Assembly: GCA_036250225.1 (NCBI GenBank)
Contig: JAPZLL010000009.1
Span: 806,001 to 870,000, forward strand
Length of the DNA stretch: 64,000 nt
Direction of reading: 5' to 3'
Origin: Cercophora sp. LCS_1
Taxonomy: Eukaryota; Ascomycota; Sordariomycetes; Sordariales; Lasiosphaeriaceae
How positions within the stretch are numbered: the first letter of the stretch is position 1; each line of letters begins with the position of its first letter. The notes beneath the pieces are model-generated. The model had not been told where the DNA came from and did not search any database. It saw nothing but the letters and a program-made list of their open reading frames with translations. Both the position numbers and the translations under genes were made by a program. Shown here one piece after another: positions 44,453 to 55,456 of this stretch.

Positions 44453-46210
44453 ATGTCACTCGAGTTTCCCGTGATCTTCCTCCTCCCGGCGCATTTACGG
44501 CCTGATGAGCTCCATGAACTGGAGGAGCAAATCCCGAGTCTCACATATGACGTCAAGGAAGCCGAAATTATTCTTGGAAAAATATCCCGGAAGGAGCGCG
44601 CCCTCTTTGAGCTTAGAAAGCATAAACTGGAAACAGAAGAGGTTGTCCGGGTCGATGAAGAGCCCACCTCCCCGAGGCGAAAACGGGCGAGGACCGGCGC
44701 CTCGGCCGATACCGTCTCAGACAAGGACTCGGATGCGGCGTCCGAGAAAAGGGCGCCGGCCAGTGTCTTAACGATCAAAGTAGTGAAACTGGCATGGTTC
44801 GCCGAGTCCCTCAGGGCCAGCAAAGTGCTGCCCCTCGACGACTATGTCGTTTACGAAGGGCGCAAACAGCCGTCGACCCCAATGAAGCCTCCGCCGAAAC
44901 CAGCAGACATCCTAAAACGCGATATTGCAGACGCCAGCTCCTCGCCTTCACGGCCTGGGTCGTCTCAAGGATCTAGGCGTGGACACGAGGTGATATACCG
45001 CCCCTCGAAACCCCCTATGCTGAGACAGGCCACGACGGAGCACGACATCGACATCAACCTTCCCTCAATCCCAGCCTTCCTCCATACCACGTACTCCTGC
45101 CAACGCTCCACGCCGGCGAATCCGCCCAACGAGCTCTTCATCGAGCAGCTCACGAAAATCCGAACCGCCCGGACTCTGGTAGGCGACAAGATCGGCGTCC
45201 GCGCCTACTCAAGCGCCATCGCCACCCTCGCCGCCTACCCCTTCCCCCTCTCCAGCGCCCAAGAGGTCGCCCGACTCCCGGGGTGCGGCGCCAAAATTGC
45301 TCTTCTCTTCCAGGAATTCAAGGAAACCGGTTCCCTCCAAGAAGCCCAGGACGACGAATCCGACCCCAAACTGACCGTCCTCAAACTCTTTTACGAAATC
45401 TGGGGCGTCGCCGAAACCACAGCGCGCGAGTTTTACAACCGAGGCTGGCGGGACCTCGACAGCATTGTCGAATACGGCTGGGACTCTCTAACAAGAGTCC
45501 AACAGATTGGCTTGAAATATTTCGACGAGTTCCAGGGCAAGATTCCGCGCGCCGAAGTCGAAGTCATCGCCAATATCGTCGTAAAGCACGCGAACCAGAT
45601 CCACGAAGGTTTCCAGATGGTCATAGTCGGTGGCTACCGGCGCGGGAAGCTCCAGAGCGGAGACGTTGATCTGGTGCTCAGCCATCCAGACGAAGAGGCC
45701 ACGAGAAACTTTGTCGAACGTATTGTTGTTAGTCTTGAGAGGGCCAAGTACATCACGCATACGCTCACGCTCAGCCTGAAGAACAGCGAGCGTGGGCAGA
45801 TGCCTGTGAGCTGGAAAGGCAATGAGAAGAAAGCAGGGACGGGGTTTGACACGCTGGACAAGGCCCTCGTGGTATGGCAAGACCCGAATTGGACGACTGG
45901 CGAGTCCAGAAACCCGAATCCTCACCGGCGCGTCGACATCATTATCAGTCCTTGGAAGACAGCAGGGTGCGCGGTGCTGGGCTGGTCAAGCGGGACGACG
46001 TTTCAGCGGGACTTGCGACGATACTGCAAAAAAGAGCGGTCGCTGAAATTTGACAGCAGTGGCATACGCAGCCGCGTCGACGGGACGTGGGTCGATTTCG
46101 AGAGCGGACCAAACAGCGAGCCAGCGCCAGACATGCTGACGGCCGAACGTCGTGTGTTTACCGGGCTAGGATTAGAATATCGTCCGCCGGAGGAACGATG
46201 CACGGGGTGA
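44453..46210 (+). CDS. POL4: Family-X DNA polymerase, Pol4/Pol lambda type
   Basis: Single exon, 585 aa. The N-terminal 120 residues resemble a BRCT domain (SLEFPVIFLLP at the start; KVVKLAWFAESLRASKVLPLDDYVVYEG at the end). A Ser/Pro linker follows. The lyase-like 8-kDa region and helix-hairpin-helix cover about 220-300 (GDKIGVRAYSSAI, LPGCGAKIALLFQEF), with a second hairpin near WDSLTRVQQIGLKYFDEF. The polymerase core has GGYRRGKLQSGDVD, giving the first two catalytic Asp residues, D404 and D406, and the third, D495, in RRVDIII. A YF/GW-like motif appears as GWSSGTTFQRDLRRYC. Family-X enzymes of this shape fill gaps in non-homologous end joining and base excision repair. All catalytic residues seen are intact. 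Confidence 0.95.
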   Translation: MSLEFPVIFLLPAHLRPDELHELEEQIPSLTYDVKEAEIILGKISRKERALFELRKHKLETEEVVRVDEEPTSPRRKRARTGASADTVSDKDSDAASEKRAPASVLTIKVVKLAWFAESLRASKVLPLDDYVVYEGRKQPSTPMKPPPKPADILKRDIADASSSPSRPGSSQGSRRGHEVIYRPSKPPMLRQATTEHDIDINLPSIPAFLHTTYSCQRSTPANPPNELFIEQLTKIRTARTLVGDKIGVRAYSSAIATLAAYPFPLSSAQEVARLPGCGAKIALLFQEFKETGSLQEAQDDESDPKLTVLKLFYEIWGVAETTAREFYNRGWRDLDSIVEYGWDSLTRVQQIGLKYFDEFQGKIPRAEVEVIANIVVKHANQIHEGFQMVIVGGYRRGKLQSGDVDLVLSHPDEEATRNFVERIVVSLERAKYITHTLTLSLKNSERGQMPVSWKGNEKKAGTGFDTLDKALVVWQDPNWTTGESRNPNPHRRVDIIISPWKTAGCAVLGWSSGTTFQRDLRRYCKKERSLKFDSSGIRSRVDGTWVDFESGPNSEPAPDMLTAERRVFTGLGLEYRPPEERCTG

Positions 46211-46821
46211 GAGCCACCAGTCCGATGATGCAAGATGGGTGCGGGAACGCCCGCTGCATCAGGATCAGACCCACCAAACTGCCACGCAACTCCACTGCCG
46301 ACAAGCTGTCTGTCTGTCCTACCCATTTCCATGCGGTAGGTAAGCAATCAAGAAAGCCTCAACGGGGTAGTAAATGAAACAGCGAATGCGGCACACCCCG
46401 CCGCGCCCACTGTTCGGCGATGCGGTGCGAGCCTCTTGAAAATTGGCCCGGTGGACATCTCTCTCCTCGGCCGTCGGATAGTCTCAACTCCCGCTAGGCT
46501 AACCCCCTATTGGACCAGATTGCTCCGGAGCGGGTTTGTTGTTGCGTGTCCAATTTGAAGAGATGGAAAACGGGATCGCTCAGACCCCGACCCGGTTGCA
46601 CTGGTGCTGTTGCAGCGGTGGAAGGGACGAGAGAAAATAATGATGTCGCACGTTTGAACAGAGAGACACATTTAAACTAGCCCGCAACTTCGTCGCGGCC
46701 CTTTTTTCTCTCATTGCACAACGCAGCAATTGCAATTGCACCATTCGCATCTCGAATCGCAACATTTGTCCTGTCACAACAACCAACTTGACCCAATCAC
46801 AGAACAACAAATACCGTCAAA
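46211..46821. promoter_or_regulatory. Spacer and presumed promoter between POL4 and the MAPEG gene
   Basis: About 610 bp between tandem genes. The last 100 bases before the ATG at 46822 are pyrimidine- and CAA-rich, as often seen in fungal leaders. No other feature is seen. Confidence 0.4.
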
Positions 46822-47400
46822 ATGAGCTTCACATTCCCCCAAGAATACGGCTATGTCCTCCTCGCCGCAACAACCCCCTTCTTCGTCAACATGTACCATG
46901 GCCAGCTCACCATGGTGAACCGCAAGGCTGCCAACATCAGGTACCCCAATGCCTATGCGAGCCACGACCAGGCTGAGAAGGATCCCAAGGCGTTTTCTTT
47001 CAACTGCGGTATGTGTGCCCTTTTTTTTTTCTTTTTCAGGGTGTCATCATCTCGTGATTGACACTTCGCATTTTAGCTCAACGCGCCCACGCCAACTTCA
47101 CCGAGAACGTGACTTCCTTCACCACAGCTCTGCTCATCGCTGGCTTGCGTTATCCTACTGTGGTCGCGGCTGCTGGCACAGTGTGGTCGCTTTGCAGGGC
47201 GTTGTACGCAAGGGGTTATGTGAAGAAGGGCCCTGAGGGGCGGGTGGCGTAAGTTAACCTTTACCTGTTTGGGAAAAAAAATTAAGGATTTTGCTTTGCT
47301 AACGAGAAGAAATAGGTGGTCAATCGGTGCTGTGCTGATTGATTTTGGCTTGAAGCTTACTGCGGTTTATACCGCCGCGATGTTTGCGTTAGGCAAGTAA
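46822..47400 (+). CDS. Microsomal glutathione S-transferase 3-like MAPEG protein
   Basis: Three exons, 46822-47008, 47077-47248 and 47316-47400, encode 147 aa. The topology is four helices: YGYVLLAATTPFFVNMYHG, then after the loop NFTENVTSFTTALLIAGL, VVAAAGTVWSLCRALYA and WSIGAVLIDFGLKLTAVYTAAMF. The loop motif QRAHANFTEN (residues 64-73) corresponds to the ERxHxNxxEN signature that binds glutathione in MGST3 and LTC4 synthase. Family members conjugate or reduce lipid hydroperoxides in the ER or outer mitochondrial membrane. The first residue of the usual Glu-Arg pair is Gln here. Both introns have canonical ends and matching phases. Confidence 0.94.
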
Positions 47401-47625
47401 ATACGCGCGTGTTTGTGTGTGTGTGATTGGGACGCGCGGGTGTGTGTGAATATTGTGTATGTGTAGATATACCAAAACCGAATCGTTATTGATCTATCTG
47501 CATGTTGGTCGTGAAAATCTCATTCCTGCATCCGTACTCTTTAGTCATTACATGTTCAAGTCGTGATATCATAAAGGAGATAAGAAGAAAAAAAAGACGA
47601 CCGAAAAAGAGAGCAGAACCTGGAT

Positions 47626-49829
47626 CTATGGCAACTCATGCCGGTTTTGCTGGTGTTCCGGGGCTGGCATTTCTGTGGCAACTCCGATTCCTGGACTGCC
47701 AGGCTCCGGGGTACTGGGTATGGGTGTCAAGCGACAAGGCGTCACGCTTGTTGAAGCCAGCAACTCACGCGACATCGCTCGCAGCTCATCAGTCTTCCCC
47801 GACCCCCTGCCCTGACTTGACCCATCCATCTCAGCGACTGGTGGCGGATATAGTGTGCCCATTGGTGAAACCAGATGGTCTTCGGCGCTGTTTTGAGACT
47901 CTTCGCCTTGTTTGCTTGTTGCCCTCTTCCAGCCATTGTTTATATCTCGTAACTCATGGGATTCAGCCCCCTTGCCCGTGCTCGGTCGAACTCTGCCACT
48001 CTCTCCGGATGATGAGGCTGGCGGTGTGGCCTTGCTGGCTGCTAATCCCACCTGTGGCCTTCCATCGGATCTTTGGGCGCCCTCTGCTTCTTCGCGCTGC
48101 CGTTGGCGGCGGCGACGTCTACTGAATATCACAGTCAGGATTCCGAGGAGACAACCGCCCACGACACCGCCGATAACAACGCCGGCAATTACGCCGGTTT
48201 TGCCGTGCCGGTCCGGCTGTGTGGTCGATGCGGAATCCGGGTCGTCGTCGGCGTTGAAGTTGTCGTGGGCAAAGAGGGCCTCGAGGTCGGGCGAGCCAAA
48301 TCCTCCAAGCGGTTGCCTTCCACTATGAGTTTGGGAAAGAATATTAGCGTAAGGTACTGGAAGGCGGTGGGGTTGAGAAATCTCACTTGGCATTGTAATA
48401 AGCCCGGATATCGGGTGCAGCAGCGTATGATCCAGGTTTTGCCACGTATTTGTCCCTCCAAGAGAGCGTCCCCATGTCAAAAATCGCCAAGCCACGCTCG
48501 AATGGGTCGGGGGTATCAAATGTCGCCTCGTAAGGGTTGTCGCCTCCATTTTTTGTGGTGTCGACTCCGCCGATGGTGAGGATCTGCCCTCTCCCGACGG
48601 CGTTGCAACTCAACCCATGGCGGGGATGTAAGGCAGGATAGCTCGCCTTAACCCAGTAGAAGCCCGGGAGAGTCAGCACAAAAGCCTCATCGTAAGGAAT
48701 GGAGTTCAAGCCCAAGGTCCCATCCCAACCAGCGTAGACGAGGATTTCGTAGGTTTGGTTGTTGGAGGCGGTGCCTGCCATGCAAAAGTCCTTTCTCGAC
48801 ATGGGTACGCCGCCGGAAGTTTGCTGCTCAGTCCATTCGCGTCTTCCAATGTCATAGATGCGGACACTGTCGAATGAGATAAGGTCGTTGCCGCCAGAAG
48901 CGGGCCCATCACCGCCCATGGCAAGGAGCATGCCGTGAGTGCCAAAATAGGGGATGTGAACCATGCCCCCGGAACTCTCCTTTCCTTTGGTTGAAACCCC
49001 TGTAACCGTCGAGTTCTTGAGGGTATGGGCCTTGAACCCATAGCTCACTAGTCCACTGACAGTAACCGGGTCGGCTGTGTCGTTTCCAACAGCGCCTGCG
49101 GTGCAGTCAGCGATATGCCACTCGTCGGTGGGGTCTCGATGTTGACATGCCTCCCAGAATAAAACCGGAGCTCTCACCCGTGCAAATCTGTCCGTTGAAG
49201 GTTCTGGGCTGTGTGATGAGGGCGTTGTCCGCAGTCCCATTGAGATTCTGCCAGACACCAGAACCAGACTTTTCGGGGGTAAACGACCATAAACCTAGAG
49301 GCCAAAACGCCCCATTTCCGAACAAGGAATTTACTCCAGCAAAGCCCGTGTATAGCTTCCCACCTTCTCTGTCAACCCAAAGGCCGCCATTCTTGAGATT
49401 CGGCACGCCAGGCTTGGAGATAGAGCCCAGGATTACCGTGTCGTTCGTCCAATCCTTCGAGAGATCAATCGAGATTAGGTTATCGGCTGGAAATATTGGT
49501 CACCATCGAGTCAAAGATACGCCATAAAGGGCTCTTACAGTACTGGTACACGACACTGTCGCCATCTGAATAGGAGAATTCCCCGCCATCGATGTATAAC
49601 CGCCCGTTCAAGACGGCGGCTAGGGTCCCTGGTAAGTGTTGATCCCCGTCAAGATGTGAGGAAAGAGGAGAAGCTCACAAGAATGCCAAGCTCTCCTTAA
49701 AAAGGCGGCTGGATCAATGATGCTGTTCGCTTGCCTCGATATGATGGCGCCAGAAGAATTGACGGCGAGCGCAACGGCTTTTGTACAAGCGAGACTCCAG
49801 AGGAGGAATGTCGCCTTGTCCAGCATCAT
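47626..49829 (-). CDS. Kelch-repeat single-pass membrane protein with an apparent frame break
   Basis: Exons on the minus strand are 49829-49679, 49628-49539, 49486-48387 and 48322-47626. The protein has a signal peptide (residues about 1-21), an extracellular kelch-like propeller with motifs such as AAVLNGRLYIDGGEFSY, GGLWVDREGGKLYTGFAG, GFILGG, LLAMGGDG and GQILTIGGVD, many N-glycosylation sequons, a membrane helix (VIAGVVIGGVVGGCLLGILTVIF) flanked by RRRRRQRQR, and a cytosolic Ser/Pro-rich tail. This plan is common in filamentous fungi; function is unknown. Near 49130-49165 the frame shifts by one base between GFILGG and DPTDEWHIADC. It is either a real or assembly-derived one-base insertion, or a 43-nt intron (GTGAGA to GAG) that would remove the GFILGG kelch strand. 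The short distance to the MAPEG stop (225 bp) makes these genes convergent. Confidence 0.82.
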
Positions 49830-50961
49830 GTCGATCGTGGTCGTTGAAGGTCGCCGAAAGCCCCGTACGAAACGTGGAAGGACATGTCTACGACCCTTGG
49901 TGAAGGGGGAAGCCTACCCTGGTCGCAGACGCGACTCGAACACCCTTGATCCGCGAAGCGGCGTCATGACGGAGCTGGCCGTTGGAACCGTCGGCGTACG
50001 TAGAAGGTGACAAGTTACAGGTGGTAACCACTAACCCCCTCGATTCTACTCAGCTGGGGCTTGTTGAAGCGTGCAGAACCATCGGCAACGCCGCTGACAT
50101 CGTCCAAAAAAAACAGAATACCCTTGCACCCATGGAACCAATTTGATCACAAAGATCGGACTAAGGCATCTGCAAGACTGAGGAGAAAAATATACGTATA
50201 TTTCTTTTTTGAAGTATTGCCATCAAAATAGACAATACCCGTAAAAAGGACTTGAAGAAACAGAAGATATTGTCCCGTCCCGAAAATATTTGAGGTCAAC
50301 GCAGCGATGCTGACTTTGCTGAGTAATCTAGTGTCACGTAATTGTGAGAAGTGTGAAGGGGCCCGAAGAAAACGATCCCAAAAAGAAGAAGAGTTGCATC
50401 CTGTTCGGTTTGACGGTGTTGCAAAGCCGCAGTATCCGAAAGTGAAGTGTTGACGATGGGAGCAATGGAAGATGAGGGTGGAAGATGACCCCTGATGCCA
50501 AGATATGCCGCACCAGCCACATACGACGCTTCAGCCACCTATGGCGCATACATTCTCCAGGGATTGCGAACTTGTCCTTTTCCACTGAGGGGACACCGAG
50601 CCGCAACCAAGAGCTGGATCCAGGCAAGTGGGCACACCGATTACCATCCCGCCCACCTCGCAAACCACGCCAACTTCGGCGAACAAGCTTCACCACGTCG
50701 CCGGTTCAGCTCGCTGGCTGTGGAACAACCCGCATCAGGTCGCCGTCATTGACTTTCGCCGCCATCTCAACTTCGAGGTATGCGTTCACGCCACACTTGA
50801 AGCTTTCCAAGCTCTCCCGCCGGAGGTGTTGCGTCAGGCTAATCGCTGTGGACACCTGGCAGTCGCTCATCCGACTCTGATTCAGGCCAATCTTTCCCAA
50901 GTCGCAGCTTCGTCTATAATAGTAATCCGCTCGAGAGTCGCCGACACCGACGCCCGACAAC
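49830..50961. promoter_or_regulatory. Divergent intergenic region between the kelch gene and SEC23
   Basis: About 1.1 kb between divergent starts. Both promoters should be here. A minus-strand GTTCGAGTC near 49933-49941 resembles a tRNA B box but no tRNA folds around it. Nothing else is called. Confidence 0.4.
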
Positions 50962-53502
50962 ATGGACTATGAGGCGCTGAAGGAGCAGTGGGGCGAGGTC
51001 GAGGACCGTGATGGTGTCCGTCTCAGCTGGAACGTCTTCCCCAGCTCCCGCATGGTTAGCTTGTTCCCAATTGCAGCTTCTGCAGCTGGATCTTGTGTAG
51101 CTCACTCGCTTACAGGAAGCATCGAGGCTGGTCGTTCCTATCGGCGCCCTCTACACTCCCCTCAAAGAAACGCAAAGCCCCCCGCTTGCATTTGAGCCGG
51201 TAGTCTGTAAATCTCCCTGCAGATCCGTTCTCAACCCCTTCTGGTAAGTGGCCGAAACGCTGCTCTGTACGGCTACATGCTAAAACGCCTTCTCAGCCAA
51301 GTTGATACCCGCGCGCGTCTTTGGATCTGCCCTTTCTGTCTCTCGAGAAATCCTCTCCCGCCACATTACAAGGACATCACCGCCAATGCCATCCCTCCAG
51401 AACTTCACCCCGCCAACACGACGATCGAATATAAGCTCTCTCGACCGGCCCCGAGCCCTCCGATCTTTCTCTATGTCGTCGATACCTGCCAGGAGGAGGA
51501 TAGCTTGGCCGCCCTCAAGGAAGCTCTCATCATGAGTCTTTCTCTCCTGCCCGAGAACGCTCTTGTTGGCCTCATCACATATGGCACCATGGCTCAGGTC
51601 CACGAGATTGGCTATACCGAGTGCGCCAAGTCGTATGTCTTCCGTGGTAGCAAGGAGTACACAGCGAAGAATGTCCAGGAGATGCTGGGCCTGACCCAAC
51701 CTGCGATGCGCCCAGGAATGCCTGCGCAACAGGGAAGGATGCCGATGGGCCCGGCCGCGCGCTTCCTCCTCCCTGTTCAGCAAGCCGAGTTCCAGTTGAC
51801 CAAGGCTCTTGAGCAGCTCCAGAAGGACCCCTGGCCCGTCGCTAGCGACCGGAGAAACCTGCGGTGCACTGGCGTTGCCCTCTCCGTTGCTGTTGGTTTG
51901 CTCGAGACGTCGTTCCAAAACGCCGGAGGACGTATCATGCTCTTCGCCGGCGGTCCGGCCACTGAGGGTCCGGGCATGGTTGTTGGTCCTGAGTTGAGAG
52001 AACCCATTCGAAGTCATCATGACATCGACCGTGACAACATCAAGTATTATAAGAAGGCTCTGAAGGTGCGGCTCAATTGACAAGGCATGGATTGACATGA
52101 AGGCTAACATCTTGCCAGTTTTACGATAATCTCGCCAAGAGAACCGCTCACAACGGCCACACCATCGATATCTTTGCTGGCTGCCTCGACCAAGTTGGTC
52201 TTCTTGAAATGAAAGGTCTCTGCAACTCGACCGGTGGCCACATGATCTTGACAGACAGTTTCACGTCGTCAATGTTCAAACAGTCCTTCATCCGTATCTT
52301 TGAGAAGGATGCTGACGACAACCTTCTGATGGGCTTCAACGCCGTTCTGGAAGTTCTGACGACCAAGGAACTCAAGGTCACTGGTCTGATCGGCCATGCT
52401 GTCTCCCTCAACAAGAAGTCGACCTCGGTGGGAGAGACGGAGTGCGGTATCGGCAACACATGCTCCTGGAAAATGTGCGGAATCGACCCCAGTGCCAGCT
52501 ACGGAATCTACTTTGAAATCGCCAGCCAAGGCGGCTCGGCGCAGCTTGCTCAGAGCCCTCAGCAGGGTATGATGCAGTTCCTGACCTATTATCAGCACTC
52601 TTCTGGTCAATTCCATCTCCGCGTCACAACTATTGCTCGCAACCTCAGCGGGCCAGCTGGTGACCCCGCCATCGCACAATCCTTCGACCAGGAGGCGGCT
52701 GCCGTCCTCATGTCCAGGATCGCCGTCTTCAAGGCCGAGGTTGATGACGGACCGGATGTGCTGCGCTGGGTCGACAGGATGCTCATTAGACTCTGCTCCA
52801 GGTTTGCGGACTATCGCAAGGATGATCCGTCGTCTTTCCGCCTGGAAAAGAACTTTTCTCTGTACCCACAGTTTATGTTTCACTTGAGGAGAAGCCAGTT
52901 TCTTCAGGTTTTCAATAACTCACCTGACGAGACAGCGTTCTATCGCCATGTTCTCAACCATGAGGATGTCAGCAACTCTCTCATCATGATCCAGCCCACT
53001 CTCGACTCGTATACTTTCGACCAGGAAGGCGGGCAACCGGTGTTGCTTGACTCCACCTCTATCCAGCCCACTCACATTCTCCTCCTTGATACTTTCTTCC
53101 ACATTCTCATCTTCCACGGCGAGACCATCGCTGAGTGGCGGAAGGCGGGGTACCAAGACCAGGAAGGTTATGAGAACTTTGCCGCACTTTTGGAGCAGCC
53201 AAAGGAGGATGCTAGGGTAAGTTTGCTGAAGCTGATCACTTTCAAGATGTCGGGGCTAACACTATATCCAGGATCTGATTACAGACCGATTTCCCCTGCC
53301 GCGTTTCATTGTCTGCGACCACGGTGGTTCCCAGGCTCGTTTCTTGCTCTCCAAGCTGAACCCGTCAACCACCCACACATCGGGAGCTGGAGCATATGGT
53401 GGTGTTGGGGCCCAAAGCGCACAAACCATCTTCACCGATGACGTGTCCCTCCAAACGTTCATGGAGTCGCTGATGAAGCTGGCGGTTAGTTACACCAACT
53501 AA
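50962..53502 (+). CDS. SEC23: COPII coat GTPase-activating subunit Sec23
   Basis: Five exons, 50962-51054, 51116-51243, 51297-52065, 52119-53216 and 53272-53502, give 772 aa. The order is standard: N-terminal beta-barrel (DGVRLSWNVFPSSRMEASRLVVP), zinc finger (VCKSPC and WICPFC), trunk or vWA-like domain (PPIFLYVVDTCQEEDSLAALKEAL), helical domain and C-terminal gelsolin domain (LPRFIVCDHGGSQARFLLSKLNP). Spacing of the first Cys pair is CxxxC, one shorter than in yeast Sec23 as I recall it; I believe other filamentous fungi share this. Sec23 pairs with Sec24, and activates Sar1 GTP hydrolysis in vesicle budding from the ER. All introns have matched phases. Introns 1 and 3 have weak donors (gttagc, gtgcgg) but phases and homology fix them. 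Confidence 0.97.
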
Positions 53503-54019
53503 AACACTTGGGATTCTGGGAGGTGTTGGCACTGGGTTCAGGGGTTCGGTGGGTGTTTTGTGTGATTGCCTAGCGCTTTCGTTATGGAACTCATGTTGTC
53601 AAAAGAATAGAGATTTCATCAACACTAAACCAACATTGGTCTGAACTCTAGATATTCGCTGCGGCGGGGTAACAGTTTGAACGTGCATTAATGTCGGTCA
53701 GTGATTTGTCTATTGCACGAATGCTTCAGGTCTCATCAGTGGGTTTCTTCACCAGCGTTCCACCAAGAAAGGGGGAGGTGAGCTACCCTAACCCTGAATC
53801 TTGAATTCTTGTCAAGCCTCAGCCCCGCTTCAGCTGCAACTGCCCCGCAGCGAAGGTGGCTTCCTGGCAAAAATTCAGCCACAGCCGCGAAATTCTTAGG
53901 GCAGGCTGGATTGCATCCCACAACTGCCATTTTTCCTGGATTTTGTTGTCTTGAATCTCGGCTCGGTCGACCTCCTACAACACAACACCAGACCATCTTC
54001 ACCACACCAGACCGTCACA
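53503..54019. promoter_or_regulatory. Spacer and presumed promoter between SEC23 and RPL12
   Basis: About 520 bp between tandem genes. It should hold the SEC23 3' end and the RPL12 promoter. The last 70 bases before the RPL12 ATG are C/A- and CT-rich, as usual for fungal ribosomal protein leaders. Confidence 0.45.
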
Positions 54020-54781
54020 ATGCGTAAGTATCTGGTGCACTGTATCTCCTCAATTGAATTATGCACTCTAACATTTCCTTGCTGCGCAGCTCCGAAGCTC
54101 GACCCCAATGAGGTGAAGATCATGTACGCGATCCGGACCCCGCGAGACACCGTTTGACCAGCAACTGACGATGTGTTCCGTGCAGCCACCTCCGCGCCAC
54201 CGGTGGTGAGGTTGGTGCTTCTTCGGCGCTTGCCCCCAAGATCGGTCCTCTTGGTCTTTCGCCCAAGAAGGTCGGTGAAGATATCGCCAAGGCGACTGGC
54301 GACTGGGTATGGAAGCCCCCCCTCGATGGAATATTACTTGTGGATGATGGGTTTCTGACAAGATGCGCTCCGGCGTCATACAGAAGGGTCTCCGCGTGAC
54401 CGTCAGGCTCACCATTCAGAACCGTCAAGCCGCCGTCTCGGTTGTTCCCTCAGCATCCTCGCTCGTCATCCGCGCGCTCAAGGAGCCCCCCCGCGACCGC
54501 AAGAAGGAGAAGAACATCAAGCACAACAAGTCGATCACCCTCGACGAGGTCATTGCTATCGCGCGGGAGATGCGGTTCAAGTCTTTCTCCAAGACTTTGG
54601 AGGGCACTGTCAAAGAAGTGCTCGGCACGGCGTTCTCAGTGGGTTGTCAGGTGGATGGCAAGAGCCCTAAGGCTATCAGCGATGCGATTGGGGCGGGCGA
54701 GATTGACAGTGCGTATACCCGGTGGTGATGGTTGATGTGGATGTGAGATGGGCTAACAATGTCGCAGTTCCTGAGGAGTAA
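54020..54781 (+). CDS. RPL12: 60S ribosomal protein L12 (uL11)
   Basis: Five exons, 54020-54023, 54090-54123, 54186-54306, 54384-54708 and 54768-54781, encode 165 aa, the standard length. The joined protein begins MPPKLDPNEVKII and contains LRATGGEVGASSALAPKIGPLG, KKVGEDIAKATGDW, then GLRVTVRLTIQNRQ and the C-terminal EVLGTAFSVGCQVDGK, all typical of uL11. uL11 lies at the base of the P stalk and binds 28S rRNA in the GTPase-associated centre. The first coding exon has only four coding bases (ATG plus one), and the last only 14. All junctions are in phase with gt-ag ends, although the donors of introns 2 to 4 (gtacgc, gtatgg, gtgcgt) are not perfect. Confidence 0.97.
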
Positions 54782-55426
54782 AGAATAAATACAGCTCGGA
54801 GGTCGGTTTGGGAATATCGGCATGTGATTAGGAGTTCAGGGCTTGCTTTGCACCAGGCTTGCCACGAGGCGGCAAATCAAAACAAGGAACGATTTCATGG
54901 CCGAATATGTGTCGTGGGTATGACATTCTAACGGCTCGTCCGTTCCCTTCTCTCCCCTTTGCGATAAACCCCGTGATTTACCTTGCAATCTTGCAAAAAC
55001 CTGGCGTTCACCTGAGCTTGACCTATCTCCCGATGGTCTCTTTCAGTTTTTATATCAAATCCCAGGAAGATTAAATGTCCGATTACTCACCACGGCTTTC
55101 GTTGGCTCCGGCTGTGGAAGTCGAGGTCCATATTTCCGGTCTACATTCCCTTCCCCTTTGCCTATATTTTCCATTGTTTGCTCCAAAACACGCGTTTCCG
55201 GGCAAATTGCAGGTTCAAATAGCCCCCACCAACATGGTTGGTACCGGCATCAGATCTGAGTTCCCATCTTTCGCGAAATGATAGATTTATGTCACATGAA
55301 ACGTGCCGGGATTTCCAAACTTCTGGGACCACGTATCACCTGGTCAAGCAGTGACTTTATATGGAATGGTATGACTTGCTAGAACTAATGCGTTGCGTGC
55401 AAAGATCTCGATGTTGTAACTGCATG

Positions 55427-55456
55427 CACGTGATTAGTCGTGTGACTGATCACGTG
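55427..55456. repeat. 30-bp inverted repeat carrying two CACGTG boxes
   Basis: Arms of 13 bp (55427-55439 and 55444-55456) pair with one mismatch around a 4-nt centre. Each arm ends with CACGTG, the classic E-box bound by bHLH factors, so the element has two such boxes 24 bp apart, start to start. It could be a regulatory site, a transcribed hairpin or part of an old element; the sequence alone does not decide. Confidence 0.7.

Noticed and set aside
10408..46210. A DNA-maintenance gene cluster (MAG1, SMC1, CDH1, POL4)
   Set aside because: The genes are interspersed with unrelated ones over 36 kb, on both strands, and this looks like ordinary gene order.
49921..50060. Possible minus-strand tRNA, suggested by GTTCGAGTC (B-box-like) and a GGTTAGTGGTTA stretch
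   Set aside because: The T stem has a mismatch, no complementary 5' acceptor strand is found at the right distance, and no anticodon arm folds.
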